From Jiangella muralis (GTDB taxonomy: Bacteria > Actinomycetota > Actinomycetes > Jiangellales > Jiangellaceae), in contig NZ_KQ434754.1 of the NCBI RefSeq assembly GCF_001270745.1, positions 251,782 to 315,781 of the forward strand: DNA of 64,000 bases. Direction: 5' to 3'. Shown in pieces: positions 42,436-50,504 of the stretch. The position numbers and the translations under genes were made by a program. Within the stretch, counting starts at the first letter, position 1; each line of letters starts with the position of its first letter. The notes beneath the pieces were generated by a model. The model was not told the origin of the DNA. It worked only from the letters and a program-made list of their open reading frames with translations, and made no database searches.

Positions 42436-42590
42436 CCAGGGCATCGACGTCACTCGCGTGGTGGGCACTTCACCCGCCGCAGCACCGGATGACGGGTCGT
42501 CATCGGCGGTCATGCGGTGCTTGCGCGGGTGAGGTGCACCCGCCGCGCGTGAACTGGCCGCCCAGGGCTGCGTAGATCAAGAGGCTAGGG

Positions 42591-42774
42591 ACCCTGGCCG
42601 ACTCCGCGCTCGTGCAGGGCATCGGCGAGCGCCCGGCTGACCTTCGCCGCGCCGGTGACGTTCTTCGGCGACATGGACGCCCAAGGCGCCGGGCGGGCAC
42701 GGGCCGAGCTTGCTCAGCTGCGCGAACCCGTAGACGTACGCGGAGCCCGACGCGGACTCCAGGCGGACCGTCCG
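42591..42774 (-). pseudogene. Possible frameshifted coding remnant
   Basis: Downstream of the AAA ATPase on the same strand, one frame reads TVRLESASGSAYVYGFAQL onward with strong G/C third-position bias. It then loses that bias near 42676, where the next frame continues with MSPKNVTGAAKVSRALADA and stops at 42591. Both parts look coding and a single-base shift would join them. No family is recognised and no start or ribosome site was found, so this may also be chance in high-GC DNA. Confidence 0.3.
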
Positions 42775-42817
42775 GCTTCTCGTCAGCCGGCCCGGCGCCC
42801 GGACGAGCCGCCGACCG

Positions 42818-44014
42818 TCAGACGGTGGCGTGTTTGCGCAGGTAGATGCCGAAGTGCGGGACGGTGAACGCGATGGTGCCGCGCTCGGCGGAGTAGACCA
42901 GCCCCTTCTTGATCAGTGAGTCGCGGGCCGGCGACAGCGACGACGGCTTGCGGCCGAGGTAGGTGGCGACGTCAGAGGTGGGGACGACGCCGTGGGTGTC
43001 GTCGGAGAGGGCGGCCATGGCGCGCAGGTACTCGCGTTCGGCCGGCGTGGCCCGCTCGTACCGCGAGCCGAAGAAGCCGACCGCCAGCTCGGCCTCGGCC
43101 TCCGGCGCGGCCATGCGGACGTCGTCGGCGCCGATCGGGTCGGTGGGCGCGTTGTCCCACGTCACCTTGCCGTAGGCCTGCACGAAGTACGGGTAGCCCT
43201 CGGTGGCCGCGTACAGCGCGTCGAGCGCCGCCGCCTCGTACGTCACCCCCTCGTCCTCGGCCGGCGCGACCAGCGCGCGGTCGGCGGCTTCGCGGTCCAG
43301 CCGGTCGATGCGCACGTACCGGAACAGCCGCTCCGAGTACGACTTCGACGCGGACAGGACGGCCGGCAGGTGCGGCAGCCCTGCCCCGACGACGACCAGC
43401 GGCAGGCCCTGCTGGGACAGCTCGTGGCAGGCGGCGCACAGCGCGGACACGTCCGGTGCGGGGATGTCCTGCATCTCGTCGACGAACAGCGCGATGCCGA
43501 CCCCGACGTCGCGCGCGACCCCGGCCGCGTCGACCAGCAACTCGACGAGGTCGACCTCGATGTCGCCGGTGTCGGCCCGCCCCGTCGCCGCCGGCGCGTC
43601 GATGCCCGGCTGCCAGCGGTCGCGCAGCTTCGCGTCGTTGCCGGCCGAGCGCAGCGCGAACGCCTTCAGCACTCCGAGGAATCCGTCGACGCGGTCGGGG
43701 TCGCGGTGCCGCGGGGTCAGCTCGCGGACCGCCATGTGCAGCGCGCTGGCCAGCGGGCGGCGCAGCGACTGGTCCGGCCGCGCCTCGATCTTCCCGGTGC
43801 CCCACATGCGCCCGATGGCCTGTGACCGCAGCGCGTTCAGCAGCACCGTCTTGCCGACACCGCGCAGCCCGGTCAGCACCAGCGACCGCTCCGGGCGGCC
43901 CCGCGCGATGCGCTCCAGCACGACGTCGAACTGCTGCAGCTCGCGGTCGCGGCCGGCCAACTCGGGCGGACGCTGACCGGCGCCGGGAGCGTAGGGGTTG
44001 CGCACCGGGTCCAT
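42818..44014 (-). CDS. AAA family ATPase (archaeal-ATPase/Orc1-like)
   Basis: A 398-residue STAND/ORC-like ATPase. Walker A is GLRGVGKT at residues 49-56 and Walker B is ALFVDEMQD near residue 180. Sensor-like VVVGAGLPHLP follows, and LYAATEGYPYFVQAYG near residue 275 is typical of the archaeal-type ATPase group. A C-terminal winged helix (ATYLGRKPSSLSPARDSLIKKGLV, in two pieces) could bind DNA. Such orphan ATPases occur in mobile and defence contexts, but their targets are mostly unknown. The ATG at 44014 lies 6 bases after TAGAGT. Both flanks carry perfect inverted repeats. Confidence 0.85.
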   Translation of the reverse strand: MDPVRNPYAPGAGQRPPELAGRDRELQQFDVVLERIARGRPERSLVLTGLRGVGKTVLLNALRSQAIGRMWGTGKIEARPDQSLRRPLASALHMAVRELTPRHRDPDRVDGFLGVLKAFALRSAGNDAKLRDRWQPGIDAPAATGRADTGDIEVDLVELLVDAAGVARDVGVGIALFVDEMQDIPAPDVSALCAACHELSQQGLPLVVVGAGLPHLPAVLSASKSYSERLFRYVRIDRLDREAADRALVAPAEDEGVTYEAAALDALYAATEGYPYFVQAYGKVTWDNAPTDPIGADDVRMAAPEAEAELAVGFFGSRYERATPAEREYLRAMAALSDDTHGVVPTSDVATYLGRKPSSLSPARDSLIKKGLVYSAERGTIAFTVPHFGIYLRKHATV

Positions 44015-44020
44015 GATCGG

Positions 44021-44026
44021 ACTCTA
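44021..44026 (-). promoter_or_regulatory. -10 box for a leaderless AAA ATPase transcript
   Basis: TAGAGT reads leftward and ends 6 bases before the ATG. Its first three bases are the end of the right arm of the inverted repeat at 44024-44073. Confidence 0.55.
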
Positions 44027-44073
44027 TGGGGTCGTCTAGCGGTATCCGTAGATTTCGCTAGACGACCCCATAG
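44024..44073. promoter_or_regulatory. Perfect 18-bp inverted repeat overlapping the ATPase promoter
   Basis: Arms 44024-44041 (CTATGGGGTCGTCTAGCG) and 44056-44073 are exact complements around 14 bases. The repeat starts 22 bases after the VOC gene stop, so it can act as that gene's terminator. Its near arm runs into the -10 box of the ATPase gene, so it may also be an operator. Confidence 0.7.
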
Positions 44074-44095
44074 GCGTGTCGCGGATCGGGGCGAA

Positions 44096-44503
44096 TCAGG
44101 TGTGCTGGTTCACCCGGATCTGGTTGCCGAACGGGTCGCGCAGCGTGCAGTTGATGCCGTACGGCTGCTCGGTCGGCTCCTGGGTGAACTCCACCCCATT
44201 GGCCGACAGCTCCGCGAACACCTTGCGGCAGTCGTCGGTGGTGAGGACGCACACCACACCGAGCGCTCCCTTTGTCAGCAGGTCCCGGACCTGACCGGCG
44301 ACCTCCTCGCTGAGCGCGGGCGGGCCGGGCACCTCGAGGAGGAGATGCCGTTGGGGGTCGTTGGGCAGGGCGACGGTCAGCCAGCGCGTGAAGCCCATGT
44401 CGACGTCGTTGGAGACCTTGAAGCCGAGCTTGTCGACGTAGAAGGCGACCGCCTCGTCCTGATCGAGGACCTGGACGGTGGTGATGTTGATGGCGTTGAA
44501 CAT
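44096..44503 (-). CDS. VOC family protein (glyoxalase-like)
   Basis: A 135-residue vicinal-oxygen-chelate protein with two beta-alpha-beta-beta-beta units. It starts MFNAINITTVQVLDQDEAVAFYVDKLG and ends with RDPFGNQIRVNQ, the usual closing strand with its metal-ligand position. The natural substrate is unknown: resistance to a small molecule or an isomerase or dioxygenase reaction are options. It lies 10 bases downstream of an AraC-type gene and has its own -10 box TAGCGT, so it can be expressed with or without that operon. Confidence 0.88.
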   Translation of the reverse strand: MFNAINITTVQVLDQDEAVAFYVDKLGFKVSNDVDMGFTRWLTVALPNDPQRHLLLEVPGPPALSEEVAGQVRDLLTKGALGVVCVLTTDDCRKVFAELSANGVEFTQEPTEQPYGINCTLRDPFGNQIRVNQHT

Positions 44504-44510
44504 GGATTCC

Positions 44511-44516
44511 ACGCTA
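44511..44516 (-). promoter_or_regulatory. -10 box for a leaderless VOC transcript
   Basis: TAGCGT reads leftward and ends 7 bases before the ATG at 44503, inside the last codon of the AraC gene. Confidence 0.5.
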
Positions 44517-44948
44517 GGGGCCGGCGACGGCGGCCGCTTCTCCGAAACTGCTCGATGCCGCGGGGCGGGTCCAGGCGTGCACGAAGCAGCCCGGCGCCGG
44601 TAGCGGCCGGCTCCGGGCACGGTACGCCGAGGGCGACACCCCGATGATCGACGCGAAGGTCCGGCTGAACGTGCCGGTGCTGGCGAAGCCGACGGAGAGG
44701 CCGACGTCGGTGACACTGGCCGCGGAGTCGCGCAGCAGCGCCATCGCACGCTCGACGCGGCGGCGCTGGAGGTAGCGATGCGGCGGCTCGCCGAAGGTGG
44801 CCTTGAACTCCCGGGTGAAGTGGGCCGGCGACATCAGTGCGACGTGAGCCAGGGCCGGCACGTCCAGCGGCTCGGCGAACCGCCGGTCGATCGCGTCGCG
44901 GGCGCGCAGCAGCCGGCGGTTGGCGTCCTCCGTCGCGCTCAGCCTCAC
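44514..44948 (-). CDS. AraC-type DNA-binding protein without sensor domain
   Basis: A 144-residue protein made of the two AraC helix-turn-helix units only. The first is LDVPALAHVALMSPAHFTREFKATFG, and the second contains VTDVGLSVGFASTGTFSRTF (residues 20-115). The tail carries no sensor. The GTG at 44948 overlaps the stop of the S15 peptidase gene (GTGA). AraC-VOC gene pairs of this kind are common in actinobacteria, and the regulator probably controls the VOC gene and itself. Confidence 0.87.
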   Translation of the reverse strand: MRLSATEDANRRLLRARDAIDRRFAEPLDVPALAHVALMSPAHFTREFKATFGEPPHRYLQRRRVERAMALLRDSAASVTDVGLSVGFASTGTFSRTFASIIGVSPSAYRARSRPLPAPGCFVHAWTRPAASSSFGEAAAVAGP

Positions 44949-46810
44949 TCGCCGAGAATACGTCCCACCACCGGCAGCTCGACGGACGTCCGGGCGAGGT
45001 CGACGGTGACGGTGGGCAGCTGGCTGGGCGCCCCGGACCGCCAGTAGTCGGTGCCGGCCAGGATCAGCCCGACGCGGTGACCGGCCGGTACAACGTGGTC
45101 CATGGCGGTGAGGTCGAACGTGATCGTCTGCGCCCGCCCCGGCCGCAGCGGCAGTTGCCGCCACAGTGTCGCCCAGTGGCCGAGGTCGCCGGCGCCGCTG
45201 GCGAGGACGTGGTGGTCGACGTCCTGGAGGGAGAGGGCGGTGTCGAGGTAGCAGGCGCTGTCGGACGGCGTGCTCTCGCCCCAGCAGGACCGGGTGTCGA
45301 GGTTCTCGATGCCCCAGCCCGGGTTCAGATAGTCGTGGACGGTCGCCGGCCCGTAGTCGACCAGCGCCGCCGACACCACCGCCTCGGACGTCGTCGACGA
45401 CGCGTGCACCGTGACCGACGCGGAGCCGGACAGCCGCAGCTCGGACTCCAGCGGCTCGGTCCGGAACAGGACGCGGGCCGGCGACGGCTGGTCCGGGTTC
45501 GCGGCCCAGACCCAGCGGTCCTGCTCGGGGTCGTCGGTGAACGCATCGGTGTCGCCGGCCGGCGCGGTCGCCGTCGACAACAGACCGGGTGACGACGGGC
45601 GCAGCGTCACGTCGCGCGCTCCCGCGGCCGGCCAGCCGGCCTCGTCGGTCCACGAGCCGGGGGCATGCTCGACCGACACCATCGGCTCGTCGTCGATGCC
45701 GTTGTCGATGTCGAGCAGCCACCGGTCGAACCAGCGGTGCAGCGTCTGGACCCAGCGCTCGCGGTCGAAGTCGAAAGGGTCGACGTGGCCGGCCTGGGTC
45801 AGCCACAACTTGCGCGGCACGTCCGCCTCGGACAGCGCGTCCCACCAGCGGGCGAGGTGGTCCGACGGCACCGCCTGGTCGGTGAACCCGTGCACCAGGA
45901 AGACGCTAGCCTCGACGTCGTCGGCGCGGCGGGTGTAGTCGCGCTCGGCCCAGTACCGCGTCCAGTTGCCGTCGTCGTCGAACCGGGTCTCCAGGTCCTG
46001 GAAGAACGGCTCGCACAGCTCGTACGCCTTCGGCGTCAGCAGGTTCGGCGGGCCGCTGCGCAGCGGCGCGTAGCCGCCCCAGGCGCCGTTCGCGTTGTGC
46101 TGGTGGTAGTACGAACTGACGGCGCCGATCGGCACGATCGTGCGCAGTCCCTCGACGCCCAGCGCGGCCACGCCGTTGGCGACGGTGCCGTCGGCGGACT
46201 TGCCGATCATGCCGACCGCGCCGGTCGACCAGCCCGCGTCGGCGGTCTCGTCGCCGGTGGCCGACGTGTACGCGGTGGCGCGGCCGTTCAGCCAGTCGAT
46301 GACGGTCGCGCTGGCGCCGGTCATGGCCGGGCCGCCGCCGTCCGGACAACTCGTCGACCGGTTCGTCCCCAGGTCGTCGACCAGCGCGACGGCGTACCCG
46401 CGGGGCACGAAGTAGTTGTCGTAGTAGAGCGGGAACCCGACCGGCTCGCCGTTCTCGTCGTACGCCTTGCGCTGGGACTCGTTGCCGCGGCCGCAGCACA
46501 GGTAGTACGGGCTGGTGTCCATGATGACGGGGACCCGCTGGCCGGCCGCGGCGGGCTCGGCCGGCCGGATGATGTCGACGGCCACACGGTCCGTCTCGCC
46601 GTCGGCGTCGAGGTCGGTACCGAGGTCGACCCACACCGACTCGCGGATCGCGTCGGCGTACGAGTACACCGACTGCGTCACGCCGTCGGCCAGCACGAAC
46701 GCCGGGGCGGCGGGTTCGGCCCGGGCGACACCGGCGAGGGCGCCGGCGGTGGTCGCGGCCACGAGGAGGGGAACGGACAGACGGCGCAATCGACGCGTCA
46801 CCATGATCAT
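44945..46810 (-). CDS. Secreted Xaa-Pro dipeptidyl-peptidase-like hydrolase (S15/CocE)
   Basis: A 621-residue secreted enzyme. The signal peptide covers residues 1-31 (ends AGVARAEPA). The alpha/beta-hydrolase domain has the nucleophile in GMIGKSADGTV near residue 212; S15 peptidases normally read GKSYLG here. The acid is in VHGFTDQAV and the histidine in TQAGHVDPF. The C-terminal jelly-roll domain (about 400-620, MDHVVPAGHRVGLIL) is typical of PepX/CocE. It likely removes X-Pro dipeptides or cleaves esters outside the cell. The start at 46810 is uncertain by two codons (46804 also possible). Confidence 0.88.
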   Translation of the reverse strand: MIMVTRRLRRLSVPLLVAATTAGALAGVARAEPAAPAFVLADGVTQSVYSYADAIRESVWVDLGTDLDADGETDRVAVDIIRPAEPAAAGQRVPVIMDTSPYYLCCGRGNESQRKAYDENGEPVGFPLYYDNYFVPRGYAVALVDDLGTNRSTSCPDGGGPAMTGASATVIDWLNGRATAYTSATGDETADAGWSTGAVGMIGKSADGTVANGVAALGVEGLRTIVPIGAVSSYYHQHNANGAWGGYAPLRSGPPNLLTPKAYELCEPFFQDLETRFDDDGNWTRYWAERDYTRRADDVEASVFLVHGFTDQAVPSDHLARWWDALSEADVPRKLWLTQAGHVDPFDFDRERWVQTLHRWFDRWLLDIDNGIDDEPMVSVEHAPGSWTDEAGWPAAGARDVTLRPSSPGLLSTATAPAGDTDAFTDDPEQDRWVWAANPDQPSPARVLFRTEPLESELRLSGSASVTVHASSTTSEAVVSAALVDYGPATVHDYLNPGWGIENLDTRSCWGESTPSDSACYLDTALSLQDVDHHVLASGAGDLGHWATLWRQLPLRPGRAQTITFDLTAMDHVVPAGHRVGLILAGTDYWRSGAPSQLPTVTVDLARTSVELPVVGRILGE

Positions 46811-46852
46811 GGAACCTACCGGACGCTCCTCCGGTCTGTCAGTGCGCGGTCC

Positions 46853-46858
46853 TAGGGT
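46853..46858 (+). promoter_or_regulatory. -10 box for a leaderless AraC-type transcript
   Basis: TAGGGT ends 6 bases before the ATG at 46865. Confidence 0.55.
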
Positions 46859-46864
46859 GTGGGT

Positions 46865-47656
46865 ATGGCCTGGTACCGCCCCGTTGCCGTCGCGCCCGAG
46901 CTGCGCGACGCGCTCGTGTGCGGCTGGACGGCGGAGGTCGACGGTGTCGAGTTGCTGGTGCCCGACGGCTGCGTCGACGTCATGTGGCTGGCCGACGGGC
47001 GGGTCGTGGTGTGCGGTCCCGAGACGGCGGCCTGGCCGGTCGTCCTGCCGAAGGGCACCGAGGCCGTCGGCGTGCGGTTCCGGCCGGGCGTCGCGCCGGG
47101 GCTGCTGGGCACGCCGGCGCACCTGCTGCTCGACACCCGGGTCGGGCTCGACGACGTCCTCGGCCGCGGTGCGCGGGCGCTGGCCCGTGAGGTCACCGAC
47201 GCCGCGTCGGCCGACGCGCGGCTGGCCCTGCTGACGGCGGCGGCGCGCGGCTGGGTGTCCGCCGCCGACGGCCCCGACCCGCTGGCGTTGTGGACGGTGC
47301 GGGTGCTGAGCCGGCGTTCCAGCAGCATCGCCGAGCTGGCCGACGCCGCCGGGCTGACCGATCGCCAGTTGCAGCGCCGCAGCCGGGCCGCGTTCGGCTA
47401 CCCGCCGTCCATGCTGCGGGTCATCCTGCGGCTGCAGCGATTCATGGCGCTGGCCCGCGCGCCCGGCAACGCGCACCTCGGCCTCGCCGAACTGGCCCAC
47501 CTCGCCGGCTACAGCGACCAAGCGCACCTCTCGCACGACTGCCGCCGCATCGCGTCGAGCACGCCCAGCGAGCTGCTGCGGAGCCAGGCACCCGACTGGC
47601 ACGGTCCCGGGTCCGTGGTCGACGACGTGCCCGTGCCGGCCGGCCAGGCGGCCTGA
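46865..47656 (+). CDS. AraC family regulator with DUF6597-like N-terminus
   Basis: A 263-residue regulator. The N-terminal domain (residues 1-110) contains LLVPDGCVDVMWLADG and GTEAVGVRFRPG, the pattern of the DUF6597 sensor found in many AraC proteins. The C-terminal helix-turn-helix pair (about 150-240) includes LADAAGLTDRQLQRRSRAAFG and LAHLAGYSDQAHLSHD. The target genes are unknown. It is divergent from the S15 peptidase gene with 54 bases between starts, so that gene is the first candidate. Confidence 0.88.
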   Translation: MAWYRPVAVAPELRDALVCGWTAEVDGVELLVPDGCVDVMWLADGRVVVCGPETAAWPVVLPKGTEAVGVRFRPGVAPGLLGTPAHLLLDTRVGLDDVLGRGARALAREVTDAASADARLALLTAAARGWVSAADGPDPLALWTVRVLSRRSSSIAELADAAGLTDRQLQRRSRAAFGYPPSMLRVILRLQRFMALARAPGNAHLGLAELAHLAGYSDQAHLSHDCRRIASSTPSELLRSQAPDWHGPGSVVDDVPVPAGQAA

Positions 47657-47724
47657 CCCGCGCGGCCAGCGCCGATGTCCGATCCGTACAAGCGCCGGTC
47701 CCGCTGTCGCGGCACAGTGGAGGT

Positions 47725-48273
47725 ATGACCGACATCGCTGACCGCTACCGCCGGCTGGCCGCCACGCTGACCGACCGCATCGAGTCCGTCCCGGCCGACC
47801 GCTGGGAGTCGCCGTCGCCGTGCGAGGGCTGGACCACCCGTGACGTCGTCGCGCACCTCGTCGACTGGCATCGCGACGTCGCGAAGCTCGGCGGCCTGAC
47901 GCTGCCCGACGGCCCGCCGCCTGCCGACGACCCCGTCGCCGCCTGGACGCACACCCGCGACGCCATGCAGGACCTCCTCGACGACCCGGAGCGCGCCAAC
48001 ACCCCGTACGAGGGCATGTTCGGCCCGACGACGGTGGCCGCGACGGCCGACCAGTTCCTCGGGTTCGACCTCGTCGTGCACGGCTGGGACATCGCCCGTG
48101 GCGCCGGCCTCGACGACACCATCCCCGCCGAGGACGTCGCCGACCTGCTGCCCATGGTCGAGAAACTGGGCGACAACCTGCGCCGGCCCGGCGTCTGCGG
48201 CCCCGAGGTCCCGGTGCCCGACGACGCCGACGACCAGACCAAGCTGCTCGGGTTGCTGGGCCGCCGCCGCTGA
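47725..48273 (+). CDS. TIGR03086 family protein (mycothiol-dependent DinB fold)
   Basis: A 182-residue four-helix DinB-like protein. The metal-ligand histidines lie in VVAHLVDWHRD near residue 46 and in GFDLVVHGWDIARG near residue 120; this is the layout of the mycothiol-dependent maleylpyruvate isomerase N-terminal group. The family uses mycothiol, the actinobacterial thiol, to transfer or isomerise small molecules. GGAGGT lies just before the ATG. The substrate is unknown. Confidence 0.88.
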   Translation: MTDIADRYRRLAATLTDRIESVPADRWESPSPCEGWTTRDVVAHLVDWHRDVAKLGGLTLPDGPPPADDPVAAWTHTRDAMQDLLDDPERANTPYEGMFGPTTVAATADQFLGFDLVVHGWDIARGAGLDDTIPAEDVADLLPMVEKLGDNLRRPGVCGPEVPVPDDADDQTKLLGLLGRRR

Positions 48274-48290
48274 AGGCGGACAATGGGGGC

Positions 48291-48695
48291 ATGATCTCCG
48301 TCGAGCTGGCCCGGAAGCTGCGCGAGGCGGGGCTGCGCTGGGAGCCCCGCCCCGGCGACCGGTTCGTCATCGCCGACCGCGGCATGGACGACGAGGTCTT
48401 CGTGGTCTCCCACATGGTCGTCGACGTACACGAGTTCCCCAGCGGCGGCCGGGTGCTGGGCTTCAACGGCACCGTCGAGTGGGCGCTGGACAGCGTCGAG
48501 CAGGAGGCCGCGCTCTGGCTGCCCGGTGAGTCGCGGCTGCGCGAGCTGCTGGGCGGCGCGTTCACCGGGCTGCACCGCACGGACGACGGCTATCGGCTGA
48601 CACTCGACGTCGGCGGGCGGCGGGTCGAGGTCGACGACGAACGGGCCGAGGAGGCGTACGGCAAGGCGTTGCTCCATCTCGCCACGGGCGACTGA
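48291..48695 (+). CDS. Conserved protein of unknown function
   Basis: A 134-residue acidic protein starting MISVELARKLREAGLRWEPR, with no signal peptide, helix or known motif. Similar short proteins occur in actinomycetes and are sometimes mislabelled as pilus-assembly proteins, for which nothing here gives support. GGGGG lies before the ATG, and GACAAT 6 bases upstream may serve as a -10 box. It lies 17 bases after the DinB-like gene in the same direction. Confidence 0.75.
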   Translation: MISVELARKLREAGLRWEPRPGDRFVIADRGMDDEVFVVSHMVVDVHEFPSGGRVLGFNGTVEWALDSVEQEAALWLPGESRLRELLGGAFTGLHRTDDGYRLTLDVGGRRVEVDDERAEEAYGKALLHLATGD

Positions 48696-48757
48696 CGGTA
48701 GGGTCTCGCGCAACGAACGGGGGGCGTCGGAGCGCCGAGATCGAGGAGACCCGACCC

Positions 48758-50188
48758 GTGGACGTTCTCGAGTTCATCGCGATCAACCTGTTCAACGAGG
48801 TATCGATCCTCATCGGCCTGATCACGGCCCTGGGCCTGCTGTTGCAGCGCAAGCCGGTCGAAGACGTCGTCGGCGGCGCGATCCGGGCGACGATCGGGAT
48901 CATCATCCTGTTCATCGGCATCGACGTGTTCGTCGGCGGGCTGGCGTCGTTCCAGGTGATCGTCTCCAGCGCGGTCGGCCTGGACCCGCCGTCGTCGACC
49001 AACACGCTGGACGAGTTCCTGGGCACCCACGGCAGCGACATCGCGCTGGTCATCACGCTCGGCTTCGTGGTGCACCTGGTGCTGGTCCGGGTGCTGCGGA
49101 CCCGCTACGTGTACCTCACCGGCCACCTGCTGTTCTGGATGGCGGTCGTCATCACGGCGTCGCTGGTGCAGGTGTTCGGCGAGCTGGACCGCTGGCAACT
49201 GGTGCTCGTCGGCTCGGTCGTGGCCGGCTGCTACTGGACCGTCCAGCCGCTGTTCATCGCGCCGATGATGCGCCGCGTCATCGGCTCCGACGACTGGGGC
49301 TACGGGCACACCAGCTCGTCGGTGGCGTGGCTGAGCGGGAAGCTGGCGCCGCTGGTGGGCGACCCCCAGCGCGACGACGTCGAGCAGGTGAAGGTGCCGA
49401 AGCGGCTGTCCTTCTTCAAGGACGTCACGGTGTCGACGGCGGTGGTGATCGGGCTGATCATGCTGGTCGGGCTGGCGTTCGCCGACGGCGGCGTGGTCGA
49501 CGAGCAGGCCGCGGCGTACGACCCGGAGATCCACCCGTGGGTGTGGGGGATCATCGCGGCGCTGCGGTTCGCCGCCGGCATCGCGATCCTGCTCTACGGC
49601 GTGCGGATGTTCCTGGCCGAGATCGTGCCGGCCTTCACCGGCATCAGCGAGAAGGCGATCCCCGGCTCGCGGCCGGCCCTGGACGCGCCGACGATCTTCC
49701 CGGTGGCGCCGACGGCGGTCATGGTCGGCTTCGTGTCGACGACGGCGACGTTCCTCGTGCTGATGGGCGTGTTCGCGGCGGCCGGCTGGTTCGTCCTGGT
49801 GCCGCCGATGATCATGCTCTTCTTCGTCGGCGCGGGCGCGGCCGTGTTCGGCAACGCGTTCGGCGGCTGGCGGGGCTCCGTGCTGGCGGGCGTCGTCACC
49901 GGCGTCTCGCTGGCGTTCGGCCAGTGGCTGGGCTGGAACCTGCTGTCCGACACCGCGCCGGAGCTGGCCACGCTGGCCGACCCGGACTGGTACCTGATGA
50001 TCCTGCTGCTGCTCGGGCTGGGCGAACTGTTCTCCGGGTTCGGCGACAACGGCGTGCTGCTGGCCGGGCTGGTCGTCGTCGCCGTCTTCGGGGTGTGGAC
50101 GTGGTTCCTCAAGCGTCTGCAGCGCCGCGACGACGCGCGCCTGGCAGAGTCGGAGGACGAGCGATCTGACGTGTCGAGAGAACGGTGA
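48758..50188 (+). CDS. PTS EIIC, ascorbate (UlaA/SgaT) type
   Basis: A 476-residue membrane channel of the ascorbate-galactitol PTS superfamily, with about eleven helices. It has ITALGLLLQRKPVEDVVGGAI near the N-terminus and YGHTSSSVAWLSGKLA in the middle, both typical of UlaA. It carries sugar inward while EIIB phosphorylates it. TAGGGT at 48699 may be the promoter, and GAGGAG lies before the GTG start. Genes for EIIB and EIIA follow directly. The usual ula catabolic genes (lactonase, decarboxylase, epimerases) are absent, so the substrate may be a different acid or pentitol. Confidence 0.9.
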   Translation: MDVLEFIAINLFNEVSILIGLITALGLLLQRKPVEDVVGGAIRATIGIIILFIGIDVFVGGLASFQVIVSSAVGLDPPSSTNTLDEFLGTHGSDIALVITLGFVVHLVLVRVLRTRYVYLTGHLLFWMAVVITASLVQVFGELDRWQLVLVGSVVAGCYWTVQPLFIAPMMRRVIGSDDWGYGHTSSSVAWLSGKLAPLVGDPQRDDVEQVKVPKRLSFFKDVTVSTAVVIGLIMLVGLAFADGGVVDEQAAAYDPEIHPWVWGIIAALRFAAGIAILLYGVRMFLAEIVPAFTGISEKAIPGSRPALDAPTIFPVAPTAVMVGFVSTTATFLVLMGVFAAAGWFVLVPPMIMLFFVGAGAAVFGNAFGGWRGSVLAGVVTGVSLAFGQWLGWNLLSDTAPELATLADPDWYLMILLLLGLGELFSGFGDNGVLLAGLVVVAVFGVWTWFLKRLQRRDDARLAESEDERSDVSRER

Positions 50189-50195
50189 GTACCCG

Positions 50196-50504
50196 ATGTC
50201 CCCAGCACCGAACCGCCCGCTGACCGTCCTGGCCGTCTGCGGCGTCGGCATGGGCAGCAGCCTGATCCTCAAGATGAACGCCGAGAAGGCGCTGAAGTCA
50301 CTCGGCGTCGAGGCGAAGGTCGAGCACACCGACGTGTCGTCGGCGCGCGGCATGCGGGCCGACGTCGCCATCGCGCAGGGCCTGCACGCCGACGACCTCG
50401 GCTCGGTCGCCCCGGTGGTGCTGCCGATCAGCAACTTCATGGACGTCGACGGCCTGCGCCGGCAGCTGGAGGAGGCGCTGCGCGCGCAGGGCTGGTTGTC
50501 GTGA
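50196..50504 (+). CDS. PTS EIIB, ascorbate/lactose-like type
   Basis: A 102-residue phosphocarrier. The active-site loop VLAVCGVGMGSSLILKM holds the phosphorylated cysteine at residue 15. It takes the phosphate from EIIA and passes it to the sugar held by EIIC. It starts 8 bases after the EIIC stop, and its own stop overlaps the EIIA start (GTGA). Confidence 0.92.
   Translation: MSPAPNRPLTVLAVCGVGMGSSLILKMNAEKALKSLGVEAKVEHTDVSSARGMRADVAIAQGLHADDLGSVAPVVLPISNFMDVDGLRRQLEEALRAQGWLS

Larger units (their letters stand above)
42058..42817. other. Gene-poor spacer of 760 bases rich in short repeats
   Basis: No intact gene is supported. It contains a G-rich tandem repeat, two direct copies of AAGTGCGGGCAG 30 bases apart (42246 and 42276), a GCGGGC-AGA-GCCCGC hairpin at 42280-42294, a 65-bp inverted-repeat element and a coding-like remnant on the minus strand. 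This density of repeats and the lack of genes differ from the tightly packed rest of the window. Confidence 0.6.

Noticed and set aside
42772..42790. Six-base-pair hairpin CCGGCT/AGCCGG after the ATPase stop as a terminator
   Set aside because: The stem is short and such hairpins occur by chance in GC-rich DNA.
42500..42867. Small frames on both strands in the spacer behind the ATPase (66 to 77 codons)
   Set aside because: They are Arg/Pro-rich, overlap each other and have no ribosome site. Only the remnant at 42591-42774 has coding-like third positions and is listed as a doubtful pseudogene.
48291..48695. Annotation of the 134-residue protein as a pilus assembly protein
   Set aside because: It has no ATPase, TadE or prepilin features and no pilus gene is nearby.
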